Positions 46,009 to 56,227 of a DNA stretch of 64,000 nt are shown here, piece after piece. The notes beneath the pieces are model-generated. The model had not been told where the DNA came from. It searched no databases and saw nothing but the letters and a program-made list of their open reading frames with translations. The stretch is from Herpomyces periplanetae (lineage: Eukaryota; Ascomycota; Laboulbeniomycetes; Herpomycetales; Herpomycetaceae), in the NCBI GenBank assembly GCA_009733715.1, contig WMKJ01000001.1, positions 62,001 through 126,000 of the forward strand. The letters are read 5' to 3'. The translations under genes were made by a program, and so were the position numbers. How positions within the stretch are numbered: position 1 is the first letter of the stretch; every line of letters begins with the position of its first letter.

Positions 46009-48720
46009 TTTAATCTAGCCTCGATAGGGTACGACCATACGAGAATCCAAACTTTTACAACCTTGAAATTAAACTGCAATAGTGCTATACTATCGCACAA
46101 TTAATTTTAAAAACACCGCGTAAAATATGTCGCGTAATAGAATCTTTAGACAATGAATACTTGATGGAAAAATTATAAATTTCCCTCCAAATCTGTACTT
46201 TTTTGATCCCAACTCAAACCCAGTTTCGGAAACAAGTTTATCCTGCCATAATTATGTAAGTTCCCTTTCCTTTCCATCACGTGTTTCCTCCAATGTCATT
46301 GGTGACGTCATATGGGTGAAAAGTACGGAAAAGTTTTGCTGCGAGTATAAACATGTCAGATTGTGTGGAATTATTGAGTCTCTCGGGTTTAAAGAGTTTC
46401 TTTTATGTTTGTATACCGCAATCTGGCCAATTTTTTTACTTTATACCAAATCACGGGTATATTATAGGCGGTAATAGTGGCAAATAACCGACCAATTTCC
46501 TTGAATATTGACTTGGTGATGCTTGATTAGCTTTTACATTCATATTTAATGTTTGAATGAAGGTATGCGATTTTGTTTTTATTCACTTGAAACTTACGTG
46601 TATTGGTAAAATAATGCTGAGTTTATTAAATGAGTAAATACATTTTTAGTTATAACATATCTTGTGGTTCATTTATTGAATTTATCACTCCATGCATTTA
46701 AAAAGCCATTAAATTACTTCGCAGCAAAATTACAAAATGTATGTTGAAACCTACAAAGTTACGTTTTAAAATCGCCTTCGCTCAAGGCCAAAAATTTCCT
46801 GACTATATACACGTTTCCTTAAGGACCGACTTAGTGTTATCAGTCATTTCGTAAAATGTTAAAAAACTTCGCACGTGAGATTCAATTTGGCTATGTTCTT
46901 TTTAACCTTATTCAAATATTTTCCAAAATGAGACCCGTAATACACAGAAGTGCTATTTTGTTTTTTATTGTTACATTAATTATAGCAAAGACTACTATAC
47001 TATGAGTGGTCTATTCTTATGTTATTACTCGCCTCAGTGATCATATAACGACTAATTATCAATTCGAAAGTAACCAAGTAAAACTGCATTCGTTTCACAC
47101 ACATGGTAACATACACGAGTATATATGATCATCAATAAAAGACATTGCCAAGTTTTTCCGTTTAGCAATAGATAAAAATTCGTTTTACTCTTCACGTTCG
47201 GCGAAATATTTGCCCATCATTTCCAAAAAAGAATAATATTCAAATAATTCTGCCAAAATGGCCTTTATAACTATCTATCTTGTAAAAATGCTTATCAGGT
47301 TAAGTGTATTTTTAAATGGCGATCTCTATGTTAATTTTAAATAACTTGCGCAATTACTCATTTATATTCATTCAATTGATCTACTGATGATTTATTATGA
47401 AGTCAAAGCTGTTAAATCATCGTAAACGTTGCACCAACATACAATGGTTGATAATAACTTTGTCTAAAAAGCTTTACTTACAACAAAATGTAAGAATGAT
47501 GAATTATCCCTCTAACATAATTAACACGTCAAAAAATACCATGCCTTTTGTATGGGTGTACATGGGTTTTCAAGCCTTGTTGTTGATTGTTTGAGCCCAT
47601 CTTAAACCTGCATGTTAAGTAACTTGATGCAGATAATGTTCCACAGCCACAAAAGTAATATGCTAAATTTTGAGCCCAACGCATAATGATAAATTTAAAA
47701 ATTGACTTGTAAGATATGCCCACTGAGAATTATGTAGACTTCATTTATTCCTTATGTTTTATACGCTTCATGTAACCCACCTTGCAAGAATTGAGTTTGG
47801 AACAATTCGAATTACAAACTCACATTCAAATTTACCATTTATACTTATCATAATAATTCCTGCGCTAAATAATAATTTTTTCACCTTATACATTCGAAAA
47901 TATATATACTGTCCAATAATCTCTCTAATACCATTAAAACACTAGTAATTTGATTTACTCTTCAATTAACCATAAGTAAAAGTTAAATATATCAGCTAAA
48001 TATATATAACGTCTTTGTATAACAAAGAATTTATTAATTAGCGTATTTTTTTTCCAAAATTCATCTTTACTTAGAACTCATAGTCAGTAAATTCTAGACT
48101 GATTAGGATGAATATACACTCCCGTATTTCCTAATTGGGTAATACTATTATAATATATACAATAATTTATATACCAACGTCTAGTGAAGCATACGAGTAA
48201 CTAATTATTGAACTTTTCCATTTAACTTAACACAAATTTACCTGTACCACTATTTCAAATTTCCAATTCTAAAATTTCCCCCATCATACTCCTTTACCAA
48301 ACCGACTTTTTCTCTTACATTCATATTCACTCCCGCCTCCACTTGGCCTCTCTCCCTGTTCCATTTCTCCCCATTTGCCACTCAAGCCACATGTTTTGCA
48401 TTGTATAGCGCTTAACTTGGGGGATTACCGAAAGCAGCAAGTGCAAGTCATCTACATCCGCATATGGCAATTACGGCTAAGCGACTATTTTAGGTCTTCG
48501 GTGATAACTTATTCCGTGTATATCGCCAATTCTGACTTCGCGATACTTCAAATTTCGTGATAATTTTTCCATTTTCCTTTCAAAATTAGGTATTTGATCA
48601 ACACTCCTTTTCTGAAGTTTTGGTATAAGAGTTCATAAATCTCAGTATTTTCATTGATCCTTCTGTTTCTCATATCAAACCTTGACCTCTGAATGTTGCA
48701 TTTATCATTTCTCACACTTT
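46009..48720. other. 2.7-kb AT-rich region upstream of RPN10
   Basis: The first 500 bp hold the RPN10 promoter motifs. From 46.5 to 48.2 kb the DNA is very AT-rich with only short frames. Frames at 47397-47594, 47754-47945 and 48375-48560 show no protein-like features. No gene supported. Confidence 0.45.
46303..46310. promoter_or_regulatory. CRE palindrome upstream of RPN10
   Basis: TGACGTCA, the perfect binding site of ATF/CREB-type bZIP factors, lies about 300 bp before the RPN10 start. A TCACGTG site is 20 bp away (46277-46283) and AGTGGCAAA, one base from the proteasome-associated element GGTGGCAAA, is at 46476-46484. Function is inferred from motif knowledge only. Confidence 0.4.
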
Positions 48721-49590
48721 TGGTTCAGGACTCCTGTTCTTGTTAATCTCAATCAGGCTTTACCCCGTTATCGAAAGTATAAATATATTCTTATTACTCC
48801 TTTACTTAACTTGCGATTTTTCTAGCTCAATTCTCTATCTCTTAATTTGCCTTTCTCTTTCGCCTTACCTTCATTCTCTACTAATTTTTCTAGCTATATA
48901 TCTGCTAATCTTCCATTTATACAATTTTTACCCTTGGAAATTTCTACTATAGGTTAGTCGGGCAGCTTTAATTCGCTCTAAACATTACACACGTCTTCCT
49001 TAAAAACTTGCTGCAAAAATGCCTTAACAAATTTCCCCCTGGTTTCGCCTCTTACATCTGGGTTCCTATTGTTAAGCACTATCCTCGTCAAGTTTCTTTC
49101 TCAGCTACATTCAAATATAGTGGGTTATTACTGTATCAACTTATTTTGACATCCAAACCCCCGTGATTCAACTCATCAAATACGTCAAGTATTCTTCTAT
49201 TCAGAAATCGTCTTGTAAGTTTATTATTGAGCTTTTAATCGCTCTCTTATCTGTTTAATTTTCTATTTATAATGCCAATACACTTTTGTATCGTTATACA
49301 CTGCTTCAAATATTGTAATATATTATTAACCTTTTAAACTAACCTCTACATGTACATATTAAGATTCCTTCTGGTTTTCTATCCCGATATCAGTACATTG
49401 TCTCCTAAACTACTGGATTTGGCATAGTGATTACCCGTGCCGCAGAAATATCCGGGGAAAACGTGCTGGCACGCGTGAAGTATTCCCTTCAAGGATTTGG
49501 CATAGGTCTCTCCAAGTTGAACAATATTAACACTATATGCTTTAGAATCTCCTGCTCTTCTGCGAATTATCCATATCTTGCCATATCCTT
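48721..49590 (+). other. coding-like exon fragments, unidentified
   Basis: Several pieces read like exons on the plus strand: TPVLVNLNQALPRYRK (near 48730), VSRAALIRSKHYTRLP after an acceptor-like TATAG (near 48955), PGFASYIWVPIVKHYPRQVS (near 49040) and VITRAAEISGENVLARVKYS (near 49428). They have codon-like composition unlike the surrounding AT-rich DNA, but they lie in different frames and I could not join them into a consistent gene. They may be a small intron-rich gene, a decayed one, or 5' exons of the channel gene that follows. Confidence 0.35.
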
Positions 49591-49596
49591 ACAAAT

Positions 49597-52479
49597 ATGT
49601 CATTTTCAAAAATTAACAATGCCAATTCTTCCAAAGTTTCAAGATTATCAAGTATCCAATCATCTATCATTAAACCAAACGAGAATGGAAATGGACTCGG
49701 ACATGATGCCGAGGAATCAGGGCGCTGTACTAGTGCTTTTTCATTTGAATTACCCATGGTAAAATCTCCCCAATCATTAGCATCATTACAGGCTACTCTA
49801 CCTGCGTCTATTCGAAGAGATGCCACTCGTCGTGAAGATGACATAGCTTTACTTTTGGTGGAAAAGGAAATAAATGATAAATCCAAAGCTGATGAAGATA
49901 ATAGAGTTAGCACAAATGATCGGCCTAAAGAACTTGATGACTTGGAGTTTACCAGTCGAACCAGTAAAGAATTTTTACCGCGTGCACGTCCCAAAAAAGC
50001 ACGAAGAAATTTCGATGGTGGCTGGGTACTTCGACTTGTAAAAAAGGTCCACAGATCACACTTTCTCGTGCGTCATTTAATATACATTTCTACAGTCGTC
50101 CTGATTATACTTATTCCTTTGCTTCTGGGAGCATTGGTTTTCAAGAATGCCAGTGTGGGTGGAGTTGGACTTATGTGGTTTTGCGTTTGGCTAGAAATTG
50201 TTTGGTTAGCGTTGTGGGCAAGCCGAGCGATTGCGCACGTTTTACCATTCGTTATTGGAGCGGTAGCTACTCTTTTCACATCCAACTATTCTAAATGGAT
50301 TGACCTGGGCGAACAAGTTCAGATATCAGCTACTTTGTTTATCTGGTGGTTAGCGGTTGATGTATCCTTCTTACCTACTATGACTTATCATCACATCTCG
50401 AAAAATCAAACTACTCTGCCGTGGGAGCGAACAGTTAACCGGATATTCTCGTCCCTTCTCGTGGGAATAATTCTGAACTTTTTGAAGAGTATTTTAATGC
50501 AAATTGTGGCAATGAATTTCCACTTGCGCACATATCAAGACCGAATTGAGCATAATGAGTTTCGAATAGGCTGCTTAATTAAATTATATCACTTCTCCAA
50601 AAATTCTATAGGTGCGGACAATTCCAGATTTGAAACTCCAAGGGACGGAAACGGAAATAAAGCATCTTCCAATTTTGTCAAAGAAGCACAACAAAATACA
50701 TTAGATGCAATCAGCAAATTTGGAGATGTAGCTGAACAAATTGCCAATGACTTTACGGGGAAAAAAGTAGAATATTATGAGCAATCTAGACAAGTGGTCC
50801 TTGCTTTATTGAAAACTACCAATGGATCACAAGTGTTGGCGCGACGTTTGTATCGCACGTTTGTACACGGGGAACGAGAAACCGTATTATTGGATGATTT
50901 AAGACCAGCTTTTAACAACGATGAAGAAGTTGAAGCAGCATTTTCAATGTTTGATAATGATTTAAACGGTGATATTAGCATGGAAGAGTTTGAAGCAGTT
51001 TGCGTAGAAATTGGAAGAGAGAAAAAATCCATTACTGCATCACTCAAGGATTTGGACTCAGTTATCAGTCGACTAAACAGTGTTTTACTATTTACAGTTT
51101 TAATCATTAGTATATTGGTTTTTGTGTCACTTCTCTCAACGAGTGCGGCGGGAGTATTGACATCAGCAGGATCAACAGTTTTGGCACTTTCTTGGTTGTT
51201 TTCGGCAACAGCACAAGAATTTCTTCAATCAATTATTTTTGTTTTCGTTAAGCATCCTTTTGATGTGGGTGATAGAGTCCGAATTTACGGAAATACAGGC
51301 GATACAGGATTGGGAGATGATTACTACGTTAAAAAAGTTTCTCTTTTATACACTGAGTTTCGAAAATTGGGAGGACATATAGTACAAGCACCAAATAGTT
51401 ATTTAAATACTTTATTCATTATGAATCAACGTCGATCTGGAGCACTGGCTGAGGCAATCACACTTACAATTAAATTTGGAACTACACTGGATCAAATAGA
51501 GCGATTAAGAATTCGTTTACTCGATTTTGTTTTATCGGAAAAGCGAGATTACCAGGGTAGAATATTAACTGAATTGCGGGAAGTATCGGAAGTTTACAGT
51601 ATCCAGTTAAACGTAGTATTTTTCTACAAGTCGAACTGGCAGAATGAATTGCTGCGATTATCAAGACGGAATAAATTTTTATGTGCACTGATGGTGGCCA
51701 TTGATGAGCTGGGTATTGAGGGGCCGAGAACGCAACAACCGGGATTCAAACGAGGAAATCCCATGTATTTGCAACAGGTTAAACCTTCAAATGAGATAAG
51801 TGAAACGAAAAACATACTGGGAGAAAATGATGAGAGGAAAGAATATGATGATGGAAATGATGGAATTACGAGCTCCCACTTGGAAACCACTATGGAGGAA
51901 GGAGAAAATAGGGATAAAACTTCAGTACAACCAATGGCACAAAGTGAAGCAGGGAATAAGAATAAAAAGTGCAATCGTAATGAAAGTTTATACGAGAAAT
52001 CAAGAAAATATGATTTCTCATTAGGCATGAAAGATGTTGCAGACGGTGATTGGAATGGAGAAATAGTGGACAAAAACACTAAATGGTTACCGTACAATAA
52101 GTTAATGGAAAAAGATTCTAGGCCTTCATTTCACTCTCAAGATTCTGATGGAGCATATCGGTCATCGAATGATCTTCCTAGGAATTCTGATTCTGAAGTT
52201 GCAAGTGGTCGTAGTGTAGGAGCAGCAGGACGTGGAAGGTCATCAAATGATGGATGTGCAGCATCAATTGGATCACAAAAGACGTACCGGAAGCGGTTTT
52301 TCTTAAAGCACTTTACACGAAAAACACCCGTAGGATTACCGTTTGGAATAAATACAGATGAGGATGCTAGCACACCTATGAATCAGGCAAATGCAGCTCG
52401 AATGATGGAAGCAGGCATGGCAGATATTCCCGAGGTTAATGAACCCCAACTAACGGGAGGATATTACAATAAAACGTAA
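49597..52479 (+). CDS. MscS-family mechanosensitive channel with EF hand (Msy1/Msy2 type)
   Basis: Single exon, 960 residues. An N-terminal disordered part (1-140) leads into membrane helices (LIYISTVVLIILIPLLLGAL, LMWFCVWLEIVWLALW, ISATLFIWWLAVDVSFL, then a helix near 285). A cytosolic EF hand follows at about residues 451-463 (DNDLNGDISMEEF, with the calcium-binding acidic positions kept). The conserved MscS pore helix and beta domain come next: SLLSTSAAGVLTSAGSTVLA, FLQSIIFVFVKHPFDVGDRV and the YVKKVSLLYTEFRKLGG block. The last 250 residues are charged and Ser/Asn-rich. In fission yeast the relatives Msy1 and Msy2 sit in the ER and control calcium during hypo-osmotic shock; the same role is likely here. 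Confidence 0.94.
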   Translation: MSFSKINNANSSKVSRLSSIQSSIIKPNENGNGLGHDAEESGRCTSAFSFELPMVKSPQSLASLQATLPASIRRDATRREDDIALLLVEKEINDKSKADEDNRVSTNDRPKELDDLEFTSRTSKEFLPRARPKKARRNFDGGWVLRLVKKVHRSHFLVRHLIYISTVVLIILIPLLLGALVFKNASVGGVGLMWFCVWLEIVWLALWASRAIAHVLPFVIGAVATLFTSNYSKWIDLGEQVQISATLFIWWLAVDVSFLPTMTYHHISKNQTTLPWERTVNRIFSSLLVGIILNFLKSILMQIVAMNFHLRTYQDRIEHNEFRIGCLIKLYHFSKNSIGADNSRFETPRDGNGNKASSNFVKEAQQNTLDAISKFGDVAEQIANDFTGKKVEYYEQSRQVVLALLKTTNGSQVLARRLYRTFVHGERETVLLDDLRPAFNNDEEVEAAFSMFDNDLNGDISMEEFEAVCVEIGREKKSITASLKDLDSVISRLNSVLLFTVLIISILVFVSLLSTSAAGVLTSAGSTVLALSWLFSATAQEFLQSIIFVFVKHPFDVGDRVRIYGNTGDTGLGDDYYVKKVSLLYTEFRKLGGHIVQAPNSYLNTLFIMNQRRSGALAEAITLTIKFGTTLDQIERLRIRLLDFVLSEKRDYQGRILTELREVSEVYSIQLNVVFFYKSNWQNELLRLSRRNKFLCALMVAIDELGIEGPRTQQPGFKRGNPMYLQQVKPSNEISETKNILGENDERKEYDDGNDGITSSHLETTMEEGENRDKTSVQPMAQSEAGNKNKKCNRNESLYEKSRKYDFSLGMKDVADGDWNGEIVDKNTKWLPYNKLMEKDSRPSFHSQDSDGAYRSSNDLPRNSDSEVASGRSVGAAGRGRSSNDGCAASIGSQKTYRKRFFLKHFTRKTPVGLPFGINTDEDASTPMNQANAARMMEAGMADIPEVNEPQLTGGYYNKT

Positions 52480-52797
52480 AATAAGAACTGACCTAGCGGT
52501 AAAAGTTTAACGGTTCAAATCAATTTTGCCAGATCAGAGGAATGAAAAAAAGGAAGCGAGTAGCAATGAAAATAGTTTTGATATATTGTTTGAATTTAAC
52601 CATGTCTCTTGAAAGACAGACCATTTATAAAGAATTTTAAGTTGTGGTACGTTTATGATTTGGGGGTATACGGTTTGAAGATACTAGGAAGTAGAGGAAC
52701 TACATGGTGTATATACTTAAAATTTTACATGTATAGAGTATTAAGTGCATGAACATGGGGAGGAGATAGGAATAAGAATAAAGAGAAGTATAGTAAT
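52480..52797. other. 3' region between the channel gene and LSM2
   Basis: 318 bp between convergent stop codons. No gene or notable motif. Confidence 0.5.
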
Positions 52798-53432
52798 TCA
52801 CGACGATTTCATTTTCTCGGAAACTTGTAAGGCCTCTATAGGATGGATTAAACAAATCAGTTTTGAAGGGAAGGGATACATAGAACAGTAAAGAATTTAT
52901 ACGAACCTCGTCGTGTAGCATCTTCTAGCAGAGCGGTATCGACGGCTGAGGCGGGTAAATGGACGTAGCGCACCACACTACCACGTACAAAGATATTTTT
53001 AACAGAGCACTGAATTTATGATAAAAATTTTAGTAAATAAAAGTCTAAAGATTGACTAGAGAACGAAGACATGACGTACTAGATGTGGCCAGCGAAATTC
53101 ATCGATAACGCTTATATCTGTTAATTTTATATTTAAGAATTGATCCACACTTTTTAGGACTCCACGTATACGTAGATCATTTTTTAACTCTACCGTTACT
53201 TGTTGATCGATAAGCGTTTTAAAAAAACTGTCGAGAAAAGCTAAGTATGTTAATAAACAGTAAATAAAAGTATAAATGATAATACACTTTGTTGCTTGTC
53301 CGTCCGTCTGCTCGCACGCACGCATTCATGCTTGCTGAGAAGTGACCCGGATAACTTTATCAAGGGAGATAATATTTAGCACGCATATAATAGGTGGAAT
53401 AGGGGATATTTAACTTGCCTAAAGAACAGCAT
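52798..53432 (-). CDS. LSM2: LSM2, U6 snRNA-associated Sm-like protein
   Basis: Four exons: 53419-53432, 53080-53227, 52907-53009 and 52798-52835; introns of 191, 70 and 71 nt; 100 residues. LSM2 is a ring subunit of both Lsm2-8 (U6 snRNP, splicing) and Lsm1-7 (mRNA decay). The spliced start reads MLFFSFFKTLIDQQVTVELK, then the Sm motifs (IRGVLKSVDQFLNIKLTDIS and VKNIFVRGSVVRYVHLP) and a tail DATRREALQVSEKMKSS. Exon 1 is only 14 nt and ends in AG followed by GCAAGT, so the first intron is GC-AG. Without these joins the frame would start and end in unrelated sequence. Confidence 0.94.
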
Positions 53433-53599
53433 TTTGGAAGGCTAAATGTAAAATAAATGCGAGTATCAGGGCAAGACGGAATTACTGCAATGCTAAGTGA
53501 GCGCAAAAGGCCCCGTTAGAGAAAGGCTTAAGTGTATTGATGCAGTATAGGTTGAATTTTGCTAGTTAAATACTCAATTAATCGAGCGCTCACCAGACA

Positions 53600-53688
53600 C
53601 CGAGCTTGGTGTAGTTGGATATCACATTCGGCTGTAATGCGTCTGATTTGCCACCGAAAGGTCACCGGCTCGATTCCGGTAGCTCGGA
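53600..53688 (+). tRNA. tRNA-Tyr (GUA) with a 15-nt intron
   Basis: Cloverleaf: acceptor CCGAGCT pairs with AGCTCGG, discriminator A at 53688. D arm GTG/CAC, anticodon stem TTCGG/CCGAA, T arm 53664-53680 with stem ACCGG/CCGGT. The loop is CTGTAA, then 15 extra bases (TGCGTCTGATTTGCC), then A, so the intron sits at the usual place one base after the GTA anticodon. The C1-G72 pair and A73 are the identity elements of eukaryotic tRNA-Tyr. A TTTTT pol III terminator follows. Open frames across it on both strands are accidental. Confidence 0.92.
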
Positions 53689-53693
53689 CTTTC

Positions 53694-53698
53694 TTTTT
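53694..53698 (+). terminator. RNA polymerase III terminator
   Basis: Five T residues six bases after the end of the tRNA-Tyr gene. Confidence 0.75.
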
Positions 53699-53835
53699 CG
53701 CCTTTTGGAATTTGGGCAGCGCCAAAACCATCATCACGAGCTGATGTCACGGGGTTTTTAAATAGTAGCTATGCTTAACTAGCTCAAGGGAAAACATTAG
53801 GTTAACAACAATATTTGGATTTAGCAAGATAAAAT

Positions 53836-56227
53836 TTAAATTTTTTTGGATATCTTAGATATATGAACCAATAATCTTCCACCACTCAAATTTCCATGCG
53901 TATCGTATAATTTTATTAGTCTGTAACCCGACTTTAATCGATCGAGTCTAATACAAGACCACGATACTAGATCATCGCGACTCAAATAATCGCTATCCAT
54001 GACTTTAAATCTGTACCACGAATTTAGTCAATTGAACAACCGGTTCATGATGTGCGAATATATACACTAATTATGTCAAAACTTACCTAATGAAGGAAAG
54101 TTGAGGAATTATACCATGAGGATAATTCCATGATAAAGTCTCTTCCATAAAATCGGAACATCTGCCACCCCGTCGTGCTACGCGAGTTTTACGCTTCATT
54201 GAATTCATGCGTTTCTCAATTTTAAGGTCACCGGACTGACTTGATGGTGATGAATTTATTGATAAAGGATCAATATTCGGATGAAATTCGCAGCTCACAT
54301 ACGGATCGAGATATTTATCATTTTCTGTTAATGGATACAAGTCTTGGCCACAGAAAAACTTGATATCCAACTCAACCGAGTAAATATTTGATTGAACAGG
54401 TTTAGCCGAATCAATTGATCTGTACATCTCAGGTTTGAGGACGTAGCCTCCCGTTTGAGCAAACATGCCTTCGTTCAGCATCATACCCTTATCCCATTTT
54501 TGCCAATTTAATGCCACTATCCAAAAAAACATTGGAATATCAGCTTTTCTTACTCCTAATACACATAATGATACCCCCTACACGCACAAGTACTAATAGA
54601 AACATGCAAAAGTAACGGAGATAATCAACTCACCAATTTGTACACCATAACTCCAAAAGGGCATAGGATCAACATTAGATGAAGAAATACGTGTTCCCTT
54701 GGGGTATACTCGCATAATACTATTGCGATTATGATGAAAAACACCCTTGGGATCTTTGTCACAAACAGTTTGTAAGGCTTTTTCAGATAAGGAAAAAACG
54801 TGTGATGGAATTGAAGCTTCCACTTGAGTGAAATTATAGAATCGATAACTTCTTGTATGAACACATAAATCTCGGAGTCTTTTGATAACTTTATTTCGCT
54901 TGGCCTGACCGTCGACTTGAGATTCAGGATCTGCTGGATCAGATGATAAAGATTCACTTTCACCGCTGGATTTATTATCTTCACCCAGTTCATTATCTTC
55001 AGAACCCCTTGCATTTTCAGTAGCATGAACAGCCTTAAGCAATATTTTGCGCCGAATGTCCCGCAATTTAGGCAATTGCGTATGTACGTCTTCTTCATCT
55101 ACAGGATCATCTATAAGACCTCGCCATGTCTCTTCTATAATATCAACCAGGACATTTTGTTGTTGCTCGTTTGCGTGAATTTCCAGACTAACTATTACGG
55201 GTAAATCTGAAATTTCAAAAGCATGATCACGAATAGCTTCACAGCAGGATCTAAATGATACTTCCTTGGTTGCTGTATAGCCATGTAAAACACGCGGTTC
55301 AGATGCAAGTTTAATGGAGGCTTTAAGATTAGTACCATTGTCCTCAGGAGCTATATCGTGAGGTAATTCAAGTTCGGCTTGTAATCCTTTATCCAAAGCT
55401 TCAGGAGAAGCACGATGCAAGGCTCGACTTAGAATTGTACCTTTTGATTCCGTAAATTTATTGTGTAATTTCTGGCGAAGTCCACGGTTACTGTCAAGTT
55501 TAACCTCATTGTCATCGCCTCGTAATGCTTTATCAGTAGCACCGACCAACTGGGGTGTGGTGTCATTTTTGCCTTGGGTAACTCGAGCACCATCCCACAC
55601 ATCGATTTCAACGCACCGACAACCTCGAAGAAGAGTCTATTGGTAAGGGAAATGATTCCCGATAAATTGATTAGCTTATAATCCCAGATAAGGTTTCGTG
55701 TGTGGGTACAGTATAGATGGGGAAATTGACTATGGGGAAATATATATGCTGAATTGCAAAGGAGATGAAAAGAAATCATGCAAATAGCATGTAAGAAATA
55801 TATTGCATACCCTTTGATATTCGGATGCACTACTTTCACTGAATAATTGGTCACCGGTTAAATAAGTGTTATGACTGGATGAGATAAAATAGTTGGCAAG
55901 TGTATAAGATGTATCTAGTGGATCTGGGGGTGCGGTAGCATCGGCATCATCTGAGGAAAAGAATTCTAGCAGCGTATCGAATGAGGAAGACGAATCTGTA
56001 GAAGTTGGAGGCTTTAAGTTTAAATCTTGCCAAAAACTTGCAGATTTTCCATCTGATTCAAAGGCTTTTCTCAAATATTGTTGGGTCAAGGGACGGATAA
56101 TAAGGGATTTAGAAGGAAAGGAATCAATGTAATCAGTCGAATTATCAGGATCATCAAAGTCAGACTTTTCGGAGCCTTTGATATTAGAGGATAATTTCAA
56201 ACGGTAAGGTAACATTTGAAAGGACAT
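53836..56227 (-). CDS. PLC1: phosphoinositide-specific phospholipase C
   Basis: Four exons: 55811-56227, 54634-55636, 54087-54516 and 53836-54010; introns of 174, 117 and 76 nt in consistent phase; 674 residues. It cleaves PIP2 to IP3 and diacylglycerol. Catalytic X box: YFISSSHNTYLTGDQL and, after splicing, LRGCRCVEIDVWDG (catalytic His and metal ligands), PRVLHGYTAT and PVIVSLEIHA. A charged linker of about 130 residues separates it from the Y box (FTQVEASIPSHVFSLSE, MRVYPKGTRISSSNVDPMPF, SYGVQIVALNWQ). The C2 domain (DIKFFCGQDLYPL to GYRLIKLYDTHG) is completed only by the last exon. No PH domain and at most a remnant of EF hands precede the X box, so it is shorter than yeast Plc1. Confidence 0.94.

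Noticed and set aside
53528-53744. Open frames on both strands at the tRNA
   Set aside because: They arise from the tRNA-Tyr gene itself.
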